From Magnetococcales bacterium (GTDB lineage Bacteria > Pseudomonadota > Magnetococcia > Magnetococcales > UBA8363), in NCBI GenBank assembly GCA_002753515.1, contig PEAK01000005.1, positions 1 to 64,000 on the forward strand: 64,000 nucleotides of DNA. The letters are read 5' to 3'. Shown here one piece after another: positions 18,581 to 27,864 of the stretch (its first letter is position 1; the number at the start of each line of letters is the position of its first letter). The translations under genes were made by a program, and so were the position numbers. Below the pieces are notes generated by a model. The model was not told where the DNA came from and searched no databases. It was given only the letters and a program-made list of their open reading frames with translations.

Positions 18581-20722
18581 ATGAACAGAAAGCCGCTCTT
18601 TTACGTGGTGGACGACGATGCCGTTATCCGCCTTACCCTGAGTCGGTTTCTGGAAAGGCAAGGGTACGAGGTCTTGTGCCTGGAAACAGGCGAGGCGGCC
18701 CTGGAAGCCCTTTCAGTCACCCTGCCGGATATCATCCTCCTGGACGCCAGGATGCCGGGCCTGGACGGTTTTGCAACATTGGCGCAAATGAAGCGACATA
18801 AAGCGACCGAGCGGATTCCAGTGTTGATGATCACTGGCTTGAATGACGACGAATCCGTGGATCGGGCCTACGAACACGGAGCCTCCGATTTCATCACCAA
18901 GCCCATCCACTGGGCCATTCTGCGTAACCGCGTGACGCATCTGCTTCGGGAGATTGACCACGAACGGCGCCTTTATCTCGCGGCCAGCGTGTTCGACAAT
19001 ACCACCGAAGGGATTGCCGTCACCGATACCAGGGGAACGATTCAGTCGGTCAATCCCGCGTTTACCAGGATCACGGGGTATACTTCCGGCGATATTGTTG
19101 GTCAAAACATGCGTTTGCTACGTTCGGGACAGCATGATGAGGCCTTCTATGCCCAGTTTTGGCAAACCTTGATCACCACAGGCAAATGGCAGGGGGAATT
19201 CAACAACCGACATAAGGATGGTTCCATCATTTCCCAATGGGTGACCATCAGCAGCATCGTCGGGGCCAGCGGCAAGGTGGAAAGTTATGTGTGTCTGTTT
19301 GCCGATTTGACCGCCTTGCGAGAGTCGGAGGCCAATTTTGCGCATCTTGCCGGCCATGACTCCTTGACCGATCTGCCCAATCGCCATTTTTTCCAGGAAC
19401 GTTTGGCCCAGGCTTTGGTGGAAAATCGCGACCGGTCGGCACGCCTGGGGGTGATGGTATTGGATATAGATCGTTTTAAAGTGGTGAACGACACCCTGGG
19501 GCATGACAAAGGCGATCAATTGTTGGTTCGAGTCAGCAGACGCCTGCAAAAGGGACTTCCGCGTTCCATTACCATGGGTCGGTTGGGTGGCGATTCCTTC
19601 GGCTTCATCCTGCCCGGTCTGGATCATTCCCGGGATGCGGCCGACGTTGCGCAATCCTTGTTGGGAATGCTTGGGAAACCTTTCGTTATCGAGGGCGACG
19701 AGGCGTTGGAATTTTATCTGGGGGCCAGTATCGGTATCGGTATCGCGCCGCTGGATGGCATGGATGTCAAAACATTGCTCAAAAATACCGATGCCGCGAT
19801 GTACCATGCCAAAGGGCAAGGTCGTAATAATTTCCAGTTCTATCGAGATGACCTCAACGTTGCTACCATGGCGCGCATGCGTATGGAAAGCAGTTTGCGC
19901 ACCGCCCTGGAAAAGGGGGAGTTCGTCCTCTATTTCCAGCCGCAAGTGGATGTGGCATCAGGGTTGTTGTCGGGTGCCGAAGCCTTGATTCGCTGGCAGC
20001 ATCCAAACCATGGCATGATCGCCCCGGGGGAATTCATTCCCCTGGCCGAAGAGACGGGGTTGATCATACCCATTGGCCAGTGGGCCTTGCAGGCGGCCTG
20101 TCGGCAAATGGCCATCTGGAGAATGAAAGGCTTTCCCCCCGTGCGCATTGCCGTCAACTTGTCCGGGATCCAGTTCAAACAGCCCGATTTCGTCGATCGT
20201 GTCATCCAGGTGGTGCGCGCTACCGGGGTGGAACCGCAATGGTTGGAGTTGGAGTTGACCGAAACCATCGCCATGGGGGATGTGGAGGAAACTTTCGTCA
20301 AGCTGAAAACATTGTCTGACGAGGGGTTCCAATTGGCCATCGATGATTTCGGCACTGGGTTTTCCTCATTGAACTATTTGCGCCGCTTTCCCATCGATAC
20401 GTTAAAAATTGATCGCTCCTTTGTGAATAATTGTGTGGAAAACGCCGATGATGGCAGTATTGTGCGAACCTTCATCGGCTTGGCGCACAGCTTGGGCCTT
20501 GCGGTCGTGGCCGAGGGGGTGGAACATGAAATACAAGGGCAATTCTTGAAAGAAGAGGGGTGTGACGTTATTCAGGGGTTTTATTTCAGCCGACCGCTGT
20601 CCGCAGAAGCCTTTGAAAGCTATATGCAACAGCATCCCGTCAAACCTTCCTTGGCGGTTGTGGGAAAATTTCCCGATGTCCAGGGGAGCGACCGTTTGCC
20701 CAGGAGAAAATGGCACCGATGA
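18581..20722 (+). CDS. Response regulator with PAS, degenerate GGDEF and EAL (c-di-GMP phosphodiesterase)
   Basis: This soluble protein of 713 residues runs receiver (Asp55 in LLDARMPG), PAS (about 140-250), GGDEF-like and EAL. The GGDEF signature reads GGDSF (about residue 335), losing a catalytic acid, and no RxxD I-site precedes it. The EAL part is intact (AEALIRW, ELTETIAM, DDFGTGFSS, AEGVEHE). I infer a phosphodiesterase controlled by phosphorylation, with the GGDEF-like domain perhaps only binding GTP. I chose the ATG at 18581, where MNRKPLFYVVDDD begins the receiver; the frame can also start at a TTG 11 codons upstream. The 3' end overlaps the next gene by 13 bp. Confidence 0.88.
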   Translation: MNRKPLFYVVDDDAVIRLTLSRFLERQGYEVLCLETGEAALEALSVTLPDIILLDARMPGLDGFATLAQMKRHKATERIPVLMITGLNDDESVDRAYEHGASDFITKPIHWAILRNRVTHLLREIDHERRLYLAASVFDNTTEGIAVTDTRGTIQSVNPAFTRITGYTSGDIVGQNMRLLRSGQHDEAFYAQFWQTLITTGKWQGEFNNRHKDGSIISQWVTISSIVGASGKVESYVCLFADLTALRESEANFAHLAGHDSLTDLPNRHFFQERLAQALVENRDRSARLGVMVLDIDRFKVVNDTLGHDKGDQLLVRVSRRLQKGLPRSITMGRLGGDSFGFILPGLDHSRDAADVAQSLLGMLGKPFVIEGDEALEFYLGASIGIGIAPLDGMDVKTLLKNTDAAMYHAKGQGRNNFQFYRDDLNVATMARMRMESSLRTALEKGEFVLYFQPQVDVASGLLSGAEALIRWQHPNHGMIAPGEFIPLAEETGLIIPIGQWALQAACRQMAIWRMKGFPPVRIAVNLSGIQFKQPDFVDRVIQVVRATGVEPQWLELELTETIAMGDVEETFVKLKTLSDEGFQLAIDDFGTGFSSLNYLRRFPIDTLKIDRSFVNNCVENADDGSIVRTFIGLAHSLGLAVVAEGVEHEIQGQFLKEEGCDVIQGFYFSRPLSAEAFESYMQQHPVKPSLAVVGKFPDVQGSDRLPRRKWHR

Positions 20723-21957
20723 TACACGGATTGTTCGGGCTTTTGTCACTGAGCGCATTGGCTTGGCTCATGAGCGAAAACAGACAACGCTTTTCCTGGC
20801 GCCTGCTGGTTGTCGGGTTGGCACTGCAGCTTGGACTTGGTTTTGTCCTGCTCAAGTTTCCACCTTTTCGCGCCCTGTTTTTGATGCTTAACGATGGGGT
20901 GATTGCCTTGCAGGATGCTATCGGGGCGGGGACCGCTTTTGTTTTTGGGTATCTGGGGGGTGGGGCTGCCCCTTTTGCCAAAGGAGAGGGGGGTAGCACG
21001 TTTATTCTTGCTTTTCAGGCATTGCCCCTGGTGCTTCTGGTCAGTGCCCTGTCAGAGTTGTTGTATTATTGGCGGGTATTGCCATGGATTGTCAAAGGCA
21101 TCTCCAAGGTATTGCAGAAAAGTATGGGGATTGGCGGCGCGGTTGGTTTGGGGTCGGCCATGACCATTTTTGTGGGAATGGTGGAAGCCCCACTCCTGAT
21201 CCGCCCCTATCTGGCCTTGATGAGTCGGGCGGAATTGTTTGCGGTAATGACGTGTGGTATGGCAACCATTGCCGGGACCATGATGGTGTTGTATGCCGCC
21301 ATACTGGAACCGGTGATTCCAGGCGCCATGGGGCACATATTGACCGCTTCTGTCATCAGTATTCCGGCTGCCCTGATGGTTTCCTTGATTATGGTGCCGC
21401 AACTGGGGCCGGAGACGGCGGGGGAAGAAATGCCCCGATCAACGGCGGCTGGATCCATGGATGCCATCGCCAAGGGGACCGCCGACGGTGTGACCCTTTT
21501 GGTCAATATCATTGCCATGTTGATCGTGTTGGTGGCACTGGTCTCATTGGTGAATCAAGGTTTATCCGGTTTGCCGCACTGGCAGGGTGAGGTGTTGACC
21601 TTGCAAAGGGTTCTGGGTTGGTTCATGGCTCCGGTGGCCTGGATCATGGGTATTCCCTGGCAAGAGGCCCAAGTGGCCGGGTCTTTGTTGGGGACCAAGA
21701 TCGTCCTCAACGAGTTCATCGCCTATCTGGACCTGGTCAAGATCCCCAAGGGGACTTTAAGTGATGGCAGTCGTTTGATCATGATGTACGCCTTGTGCGG
21801 GTTCGCCAATATCGGCAGCCTGGGCATTCTGATCGGTGGCCTGGGGGTCATGGTTCCCGAACGCAAAGCCGAAGTCGTCTCCTTGGGTTTTCGTTCCATC
21901 GTTGGTGGTACCTTGGCGGCCTGCATGACCGGGACGATCGTCGGTATGATCGTCTGA
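20710..21957 (+). CDS. Concentrative nucleoside transporter (CNT/NupC family)
   Basis: The 415-residue membrane protein matches the CNT family of ion-coupled nucleoside importers: an N-terminal three-helix region, a nucleoside-recognition 'gate' domain, and the C-terminal transport domain with VGMVEAPLLIRPYL, GMATIAGTMM, PVAWIMGIPWQEA and KIVLNEFIAY. The length equals E. coli NupC-type transporters. The start codon lies inside the end of the preceding c-di-GMP gene, which implies coupling but no obvious functional link. An ATG three codons later is also possible. Confidence 0.88.
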   Translation: MAPMIHGLFGLLSLSALAWLMSENRQRFSWRLLVVGLALQLGLGFVLLKFPPFRALFLMLNDGVIALQDAIGAGTAFVFGYLGGGAAPFAKGEGGSTFILAFQALPLVLLVSALSELLYYWRVLPWIVKGISKVLQKSMGIGGAVGLGSAMTIFVGMVEAPLLIRPYLALMSRAELFAVMTCGMATIAGTMMVLYAAILEPVIPGAMGHILTASVISIPAALMVSLIMVPQLGPETAGEEMPRSTAAGSMDAIAKGTADGVTLLVNIIAMLIVLVALVSLVNQGLSGLPHWQGEVLTLQRVLGWFMAPVAWIMGIPWQEAQVAGSLLGTKIVLNEFIAYLDLVKIPKGTLSDGSRLIMMYALCGFANIGSLGILIGGLGVMVPERKAEVVSLGFRSIVGGTLAACMTGTIVGMIV

Positions 21958-21979
21958 TCCGGCTTCAGGATGGGGAAAA

Positions 21980-22246
21980 ATGACTGCGGACAATCTTGGC
22001 TTTGAGGCACTGAAGGAGCTTGGCTCCGGGCAGGGTGCGCCGGACGAGGTGGTCTCCCTGTATCACCAGGCTTTTCAAAAATTCGGCAGCCAGTCGCTTT
22101 GGAATCGTCAGCCAAGCGCATGTCCGACCATTGCGCAAGCGCTGATTGTTTCCGATTGTTTGCGTCGCGAGGGGAATCAAACAACACGTGCCTTTGCCGT
22201 ATTGCTGGAGGATGCGTGCCGTGCCGCTCTCGCAATTGCAAAGTGA
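21980..22246 (+). CDS. Hypothetical protein (88 aa)
   Basis: A small soluble protein that I do not recognise. It is mildly acidic and helical and contains three cysteines. It follows the nucleoside transporter by 22 bp with GGATGGGG upstream of the ATG, so it is probably co-transcribed. No membrane segment or signal peptide is evident. Base composition and codon choice look like its neighbours, which supports real coding. Confidence 0.55.
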   Translation: MTADNLGFEALKELGSGQGAPDEVVSLYHQAFQKFGSQSLWNRQPSACPTIAQALIVSDCLRREGNQTTRAFAVLLEDACRAALAIAK

Positions 22247-22342
22247 CATCCTGCGATTTGCAACATGAGCGAAATGAATTCCCTATGCCGAACAAACCGG
22301 ATATTCTTTAATCGATAACGCCGTAATCATGGAGACACCGTT

Positions 22343-23113
22343 ATGTCGCAGGCCGTAACCTTTGATGACGTCTGGAGAATGTTTCAGGAAGTTTCCGCGC
22401 AAATGAAGGAAACCGACCGTAAATTCCAAGAAATGGTCCGGGAGGACCGTGAGCGAAGGGCGGAACTGGACCGAAGATTCCAAGATACCGACCGCAAGTT
22501 TCAGGACACCGACCGCAAGTTTCAGGACACCGACCGCAAAATCCAAGAAACAGACCAGCAGATTAAGGAGGTTTCCACTCAAATAAAGGAAACCGACCGT
22601 GAGATCAAAGAGACTGGACAACTGATCAAGGAAGTTTCCGCGCAAATGCGGGACACCGACCGCAAAGTCAAGGAGGTCAGCCAGCAGGTTGGCAACTTGG
22701 GTAGCCGGTGGGGGGAATTTGTCGAAGGCATTGTGGCTCCCGCTTGTGAGGCCCTGTTTGCAGCTCGTGGCATATTGGTACGAGAAGTCCATCCACGGAT
22801 AAAAATGGCATTACCCGACAATCGCCACATGGAAATTGATTTGCTGGCGGTCAACGGCAACGTGGTTATTCCCATTGAGGTCAAGAGCCGTTTGCGTGGG
22901 GAAGATGTGCGAGAGTTCATCCAACGTCTGGGGGAACTGAAAGAATTTATGCCACGCTATGCTGATGCTCGGGTGATGGGTGCTGTGGCCGGCATCGTGA
23001 TTGATAGAGATGTCGATCAGTTTGCCATGAATGAAGGGTTGTTCGTCATTGTCCAATCTGGCGATAGCGTCAAGTTGGCCAATGATGGAAAGTTTGTACC
23101 ACGTACTTGGTGA
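22343..23113 (+). CDS. Coiled-coil protein with PD-(D/E)XK nuclease-like domain (DUF3782-like), copy 1
   Basis: The 256-residue protein has an N-terminal coiled coil built from seven-residue repeats (KFQDTDR, KIQETDQ, KVKEVSQ), followed by a globular domain with MEIDLLAVNG ... IEVKSRL. This matches the E-x-D / E-x-K active-site pattern of PD-(D/E)XK nucleases, although such families can be inactive. GGAGA precedes the ATG. A paralogue at 52571-53239 shares the first 15 residues, the last ~40 residues and ~75 bp of upstream sequence, but differs in the number and sequence of heptads. Function is unknown; proteins of this type are abundant in cyanobacteria and magnetotactic bacteria. Confidence 0.75.
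   Translation: MSQAVTFDDVWRMFQEVSAQMKETDRKFQEMVREDRERRAELDRRFQDTDRKFQDTDRKFQDTDRKIQETDQQIKEVSTQIKETDREIKETGQLIKEVSAQMRDTDRKVKEVSQQVGNLGSRWGEFVEGIVAPACEALFAARGILVREVHPRIKMALPDNRHMEIDLLAVNGNVVIPIEVKSRLRGEDVREFIQRLGELKEFMPRYADARVMGAVAGIVIDRDVDQFAMNEGLFVIVQSGDSVKLANDGKFVPRTW
22485..22556 (+). repeat. 21-bp tandem repeats in the coiled coil of copy 1
   Basis: Three consecutive 21-bp units, each encoding a K-F/I-Q-D/E-T-D-R heptad, are nearly identical at DNA level. This suggests recent expansion by slippage. The second paralogue has its own expanded set with a different heptad (QMQETDR/RMQETDR). Confidence 0.8.
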
Positions 23114-23190
23114 GTTGATGAGTCTTTGCGAGGTTCCCTTTGATTATGGACTCGATTATAATGACATTTCAGCATTTTTTGGGTTGCGGT

Positions 23191-24987
23191 TCAGTGCAGG
23201 ATATCTTCAAACTCAGGTTGATAAATCAGGCAATGATTGCGACCGCATTGTTTGACGGCATAAAGGGGCAGGTCGGCTTTGCGCAGCAAGGTTTCGGTGT
23301 CGATGCCGTGTTCCGGGTAGAGACTGATGCCGATACTGGCACCAACGCGGGCCGGGATGTTGTCAATGATGCACGGTTGGTTGATCGACTGGATGATCTT
23401 GCCGGCGACCTTGATGGCATCGTCATTTAAGGAAATATTGGGCAGGATGAGGCAAAATTCGTCGCCGCCCAATCGACCGATGACATCGCTTTCGCGCAGG
23501 CATTCGATGATCCTTTTTCCGACAATCCTCAGCAACTCATCACCTACCTGATGCCCATGCGTATCGTTGACCTTTTTAAAGCCGTCCAGATCGATAAACA
23601 TGACCGCAAGGCGTTCGCTTTTTCGTTTGGCGCGCAGGATTTCCTGATGCAACCGCTCCAGCAGGGCTGCCCTGTTGGGCAACTGGGTCAGGGCATCGGT
23701 GCGGGCCATGCGATTGATTTTTTCTTCCGCCTTCTTGCGTTCAATGATACCGGCCAGGGTATTGGCGAAGGTGACGAGGAAATGCTGTTCATCTTCGTCC
23801 CGATCATGGCCGTGGGCAACGTAAAGGTTGAGAACACCCAATAGCTTGCCGAGAGATTCAATCGGTATGCAAAAATGGCCATGGGGTTTGATGCCATCGA
23901 ATGTGACATCGTGTTTTTCATCTATGGCAGAGCAAAAAACGACCGTCCTCTCTTTGGCGGCGCGACCGCAGAGACAATACCCGTAATCAATTTGTTTACA
24001 GAGTTCCAACAGGGGCGTGGACAGATTTCTCTGCACGGCCAAGTTTAATTTTTTATTGACATCGTCGGCCAGAAAAATACTGCCCTTGGGCAGAATGGTG
24101 AGCCAGGGGACTGAGATGATGATGTCCATGGCGGCTTCCAATTGTTGCTGCAAGGTCATGGCTTGCAACGATGTTTCCAGGAGGGCGGAGATGGCAATCC
24201 TGGACTTGTAATCGCGTTGGTGCTTGATGGATTGTTCGCGATTCTTTTGAATGTCGCGCAACGAGTGAATGCCTAAAGAGATATCCCGCGACATGTTGAA
24301 CAGAATGTGGATTTCATCATCTGAAAAATAATTGGTTTCTTTGGAATAGAGATTCAACGACCCCAATACGTGGTCGTCTGGCAGGATCAGAGGTAATGCC
24401 AGGGATGAGGCATACCCCCGTTTGAGGGCCTCCGAGCGCCAGGGGGCGAATTTTTCATCCGTACTGATATTACGCGACAGTTCCGGTTGTTTGTTGCGAA
24501 TAGCCCGTCCGGTGGGGCCTTGGCCATGCGGGGTATCGGCCCAGGTCAGATTCAGGTGCGGGATATAGCTTTTGTCGAGGCCGCTGTAGGCCATGGGTTG
24601 GATACTTCGTTGTTCGTTATCCAGGGCATAGCCAATCCATACCATGCAGAAACCGCCGCTTTTGACTATGAAATCACAGACCTGAAATAAAAATTGCTCT
24701 TCCGATTCGGCACAGGCCAAGGCTTTGTTGCAACTTGTCAATGTCGAGGTGATGAGTCGCGACCTTTCCAGTTCGTTGGCCAGATCTTTTTCCCTTTTAT
24801 CGCTTTGGGACAGGCGTTCCATGTACTCCAGATGTTCCACATCTTTGATGCCTATCAATGCATTGAAACGTCGACAGATCGAGCCGAGATGCTCTTCAAC
24901 AATGGAAAACCGGTTTTCATAGGAATCAACCAGGGATAATAAAGAATCGATTTTTTTCTCAATGATATCGTTTCTGTCTGGATTCAT
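23191..24987 (-). CDS. Cytoplasmic diguanylate cyclase with two GAF domains
   Basis: The 598-residue soluble protein has an N-terminal coiled coil (about 1-80), a first GAF (about 85-235, with the W-x-G-Y and G-P-T-G-x-A-I-R pattern), a second GAF (about 250-410, with YCLCGRAA) and a GGDEF domain. RLGGDEF (about residue 506) and an upstream RESD inhibitory site are both intact, so it should make c-di-GMP under product feedback. The start at 24987 follows GGGGAG by six bases; the frame runs 16 codons further upstream. It converges with the coiled-coil gene upstream in coordinates. The second GAF resembles that of the haem-sensor protein at 12657-15251, so both may sense a related ligand. Confidence 0.88.
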   Translation of the reverse strand: MNPDRNDIIEKKIDSLLSLVDSYENRFSIVEEHLGSICRRFNALIGIKDVEHLEYMERLSQSDKREKDLANELERSRLITSTLTSCNKALACAESEEQFLFQVCDFIVKSGGFCMVWIGYALDNEQRSIQPMAYSGLDKSYIPHLNLTWADTPHGQGPTGRAIRNKQPELSRNISTDEKFAPWRSEALKRGYASSLALPLILPDDHVLGSLNLYSKETNYFSDDEIHILFNMSRDISLGIHSLRDIQKNREQSIKHQRDYKSRIAISALLETSLQAMTLQQQLEAAMDIIISVPWLTILPKGSIFLADDVNKKLNLAVQRNLSTPLLELCKQIDYGYCLCGRAAKERTVVFCSAIDEKHDVTFDGIKPHGHFCIPIESLGKLLGVLNLYVAHGHDRDEDEQHFLVTFANTLAGIIERKKAEEKINRMARTDALTQLPNRAALLERLHQEILRAKRKSERLAVMFIDLDGFKKVNDTHGHQVGDELLRIVGKRIIECLRESDVIGRLGGDEFCLILPNISLNDDAIKVAGKIIQSINQPCIIDNIPARVGASIGISLYPEHGIDTETLLRKADLPLYAVKQCGRNHCLIYQPEFEDILH

Positions 24988-25586
24988 GACATCTCCCCAC
25001 GCACGCAGTAGCACCCGATAGCAGACATCAATCATTACTCTATATAAAATAAGGATACAGACCCATGATACTAGTTATGGAGTTTCTACAACGCCATTGC
25101 CTGATCGCACGTTATCTTTATTAGTGATCAATTATTCATGTAAAAGTTAGACCAATCCCTGCATGTAAGAAATGAACACTAAAAGGAAGTGGTTCCTCTT
25201 TGCGCAAAAAGTTGATCTGACCCCCATGAACCAATGCTTGAACCGAGGAAACATCTACCGGCACGATGGTAAAGGAATGGAACGAGCAGAATCAAGCCCA
25301 AAATGCAGTAAATTGCACAATAATTTATGGGCACATAAAATTGTATAATCCATAGGATGAGACTGCATGTTCTATAATAAAGTTTAGTATTATTAGTGTA
25401 TGTATAACATCTATTTATCTGTATATTTCGTTTTTGTATTTGGTGAAGACATTGAAAAGAGAGAAATTTACCAACATGATCGAGTCAACCGATGGGAAAA
25501 GCGTCAGAGGTCGCTTCCTGTTGGCATTTAAATTTCTCTACAAAAAATATGTTTCATGGAATTCGACGATTAACGGGAGAAGAAAA
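24988..25586. other. AT-rich non-coding stretch
   Basis: Six hundred bases without a convincing gene. The stretch is markedly more AT-rich than its surroundings, especially 25300-25450. It holds the upstream region of the GAF-GGDEF gene on the minus strand and of the small membrane protein on the plus strand. A frame of 51 codons in phase with the small protein is open from 25434 but lacks a good RBS. I see no repeat, RNA gene or palindrome of note. Confidence 0.4.
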
Positions 25587-25715
25587 ATGCACATAACACC
25601 ATTGTATGAACTAGAAAAAGAACGCAAAATCAACAAGATAGTTTCAATTATTCTGGTGTTTCCCTTGATTGCGGCAGTGGCTACAACGGCTTGGTTGCTT
25701 ACCTCGGCACCGTAA
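25587..25715 (+). CDS. Small membrane protein (42 aa)
   Basis: A 42-residue protein with a charged N-terminal third (YELEKERKINK) and one membrane helix (IVSIILVFPLIAAVATTAWLL). The ATG at 25587 is preceded by GGGAGAAG at proper distance. The longer open frame from 25434 has no such signal. I cannot assign a family. It converges with the HPP gene 34 bp away. Confidence 0.5.
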   Translation: MHITPLYELEKERKINKIVSIILVFPLIAAVATTAWLLTSAP

Positions 25716-25749
25716 ATAGGGGCAAAAAATTCCGCTGACCCGGACATTT

Positions 25750-26286
25750 CTACCAGGTGAGGGGATAACGGCGGGTTTGAGCGAGATTATTGACCAGGAG
25801 TGCCACCAGGAGCATGACCAAAGCCCCGGATAAGGCGGGGACAATGGGATACAGCCATCCCAGGTTGTGGATTTCGGGTGAACCGATAACAGCGATAAGG
25901 GCGGTGGCACCTCCTGGTGGATGCAAGGTGCGGGTCATCTGCATGGTGACAATGGCCAATGAGACGGACAGTGCTGCGGCCAGCCAGAGGGTGTGGCCAA
26001 ACCATTGAAACATGCCCACACCAACCAATCCCGACAACAGGTGCCCCCCCAAAAGATTGCGAGGTTGCGCCAGAGGGGAGGTAATGGCACCGTAGATCAA
26101 GACGGCGGACGCTCCGAAGGAACCGATGATCAATATCAGATCGTGAGGTGCCAGCAACTTTTCGTGCAGCAGGGCAACCAAACCGATACCCAAAAACGAT
26201 CCCAACCATGACCAGAATATTTCTACAGCCGGCATCCTGGGTGGCTTGGGTTCTCCACCGGACATCTTTTTCCAGATTGATTCCAT
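25750..26286 (-). CDS. HPP-family membrane protein
   Basis: The protein (178 residues from the ATG at 26286) has four membrane helices and the family signature LHPPGGATAL. Plant and cyanobacterial relatives have been linked to nitrite transport in plastids, but most bacterial members are uncharacterised. GGGGAAA lies six bases before the chosen ATG; a GTG nine codons upstream keeps the frame open. It stands alone between oppositely oriented small genes. Confidence 0.82.
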   Translation of the reverse strand: MESIWKKMSGGEPKPPRMPAVEIFWSWLGSFLGIGLVALLHEKLLAPHDLILIIGSFGASAVLIYGAITSPLAQPRNLLGGHLLSGLVGVGMFQWFGHTLWLAAALSVSLAIVTMQMTRTLHPPGGATALIAVIGSPEIHNLGWLYPIVPALSGALVMLLVALLVNNLAQTRRYPLTW

Positions 26287-26506
26287 GTCATGTTTCCCCA
26301 ATGATTGTGGCACACCAACCTGTTCAGGCTGAAAGCGTTTTTATTGACTGCCAATCATAATCGTACCTCAACTGACCATGCAACAATGGCCAACGTGAAA
26401 CAATAAATTACTGCGAAGAGTTTTGCTGGATTGCTGCCGGAATGCGCTGTTGGCACGTCCCTTGATGGTAGAGAGATGAGAATTTCTTTAGTCCAAGGAG
26501 ATAGCC

Positions 26507-26842
26507 ATGTTAAATTGTTTGGGAAGTCAAACAGATGCCTCTATCAAACGGGCAGAAATGCCATCTCGTTTCATTGGAATTTTGACACCTTCCGAGTTTG
26601 GCGAAATGGTAGAATACGGCTTTATCCGGGAAATCCCTGAAAATGTCGACAACCCCTTTGAAACCTTGAGCGAGCGGATGACTCCGAAAATAAGTCGCGG
26701 CCACTCGTGTGACGCACTGAACGCGCTCGGGTGTTTCGACCAGCCCACGTTTATTCGTCTGGGCAAGAAATGGCCACAATTGGATACGGTGCGCGCAGGT
26801 CAACACAGCATGCAACCAGTCGAGTTACAGCCCACCCATTAG
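26507..26842 (+). CDS. Hypothetical protein (111 aa)
   Basis: A soluble protein of unknown function. It has a perfect AAGGAG seven bases before the ATG, which argues strongly for translation. No motif was recognised; there are three cysteines in total. It is followed 26 bp later by a membrane protein and then a methyltransferase on the same strand, so the three probably form one unit. Confidence 0.6.
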   Translation: MLNCLGSQTDASIKRAEMPSRFIGILTPSEFGEMVEYGFIREIPENVDNPFETLSERMTPKISRGHSCDALNALGCFDQPTFIRLGKKWPQLDTVRAGQHSMQPVELQPTH

Positions 26843-26868
26843 GGGGGGGTGACAAGGTAGCGGTTGCA

Positions 26869-27264
26869 ATGGAAAAACGCCCCTATTTCGTTCTGGGTGA
26901 CTTGGTTTCAAGTTGCGTAACCGGCGGGTTGACGGCATGGGTGGTTTATCACTCGATTCCTTCGAAAGGGTCGATGATACTTGCCATGGCGGCGGGTATG
27001 GCTGTCGGAATGATAATGGGCATGCTGCTGATGTTTGTGTTCATGCCATTCTTTGGCGCCATGGAAGTGATGTTGCCGGTGATGCTTGCTGGCAAACTTT
27101 CGGGCATGGTGGTGGGGATGGGCTTGGCCATGCACGGATGGTCGGAATGGTCGAGCGGCCTGATCGGGGTGCTATGCGGTCTCGTAGCCTTCGTGTGGAC
27201 GCTCCTGGCCCATTATCGGGTGCAAGGGGTCACGGGCCATGACGGATACCAAAACCCGGGATAA
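26869..27264 (+). CDS. Integral membrane protein (131 aa)
   Basis: Four hydrophobic segments fill this small protein, with glycine- and methionine-rich helices (AMAAGMAVGMIMGMLLMFVF) and few charges. The start MEKRPYFVLGDL at 26869 is chosen because it begins the hydrophobic part; the frame is open 46 codons further upstream over the preceding gene. Its 3' end overlaps the methyltransferase start by 26 bp, an arrangement that usually means coupled translation. Function is unknown. Confidence 0.6.
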   Translation: MEKRPYFVLGDLVSSCVTGGLTAWVVYHSIPSKGSMILAMAAGMAVGMIMGMLLMFVFMPFFGAMEVMLPVMLAGKLSGMVVGMGLAMHGWSEWSSGLIGVLCGLVAFVWTLLAHYRVQGVTGHDGYQNPG

Positions 27265-27853
27265 ATGGGATCGTGCCGCCTCCTTTTTTGATGTCAGTGC
27301 CGCCTGGGGCACTGAAAAAAGGTGGGCTCCTTCTAAAAAAAATCTGTTTTCTTGGATGGATGGCACCATCTTGTTCATGGCGGCCGGAACAGGCCTTGAT
27401 TTTCCCTGCTTTCCACCGGGTCAGCGTGTCACCGCCATCGACATCAGTCCCAAAATGTTGGAGCGGGCGCGTGTGCGTGCCCAACAGTACCCTGGCCATA
27501 TCGAACTCATGGAGATGGATGCCCGCGCCATGACGTTCCCCGATGGCTGTTTTGATCAGGTTTATACCTCCTGTACCTTTTGTTCGGTCCCCGACCCGGT
27601 TTCGGGGCTGAAAGAGATTCGACGGGTGCTCAAACCAGGGGGTATGTTGCGCATGTTTGAACATACCGGTAGCCGTATTTTCCCTTTCAACCTGATGTTG
27701 CATCTGATGACACCCATGAGCCGCATTGTTGGTCCTGAGTTGAATCGCGATACCCTGGGCAACCTGGATCGAGCCGGTTTTGCCATTCAGAGAGTGGAAA
27801 ACCATTTTCTTGATGTCGTCCGCTCCATTCACGCCCAAGCGCCAACCCATTGA
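27239..27853 (+). CDS. SAM-dependent methyltransferase (class I, UbiE-like)
   Basis: The 204-residue protein shows the class I Rossmann methyltransferase pattern: motif I as AAGTGLDFPCFPPG, the acidic end of strand 2 (AIDISPKMLERA), ELMEMDARAMTFPD, and motif IV-V (LKEIRRVLKPGGMLRMFEHT). It is closest in style to UbiE/phospholipid N-methyltransferases, but the substrate cannot be told. It overlaps a small membrane protein by 26 bp, which may place a membrane-bound substrate nearby. treZ follows with only a few bases between. Confidence 0.82.
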   Translation: MTDTKTRDKWDRAASFFDVSAAWGTEKRWAPSKKNLFSWMDGTILFMAAGTGLDFPCFPPGQRVTAIDISPKMLERARVRAQQYPGHIELMEMDARAMTFPDGCFDQVYTSCTFCSVPDPVSGLKEIRRVLKPGGMLRMFEHTGSRIFPFNLMLHLMTPMSRIVGPELNRDTLGNLDRAGFAIQRVENHFLDVVRSIHAQAPTH

Positions 27854-27864
27854 TCCAACCTTTG

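Noticed and set aside
19118-19945. 275-codon frame antisense to the REC-PAS-GGDEF-EAL gene
   Set aside because: Opposite a strongly supported gene, His/Gln-rich shadow composition, no homology visible.
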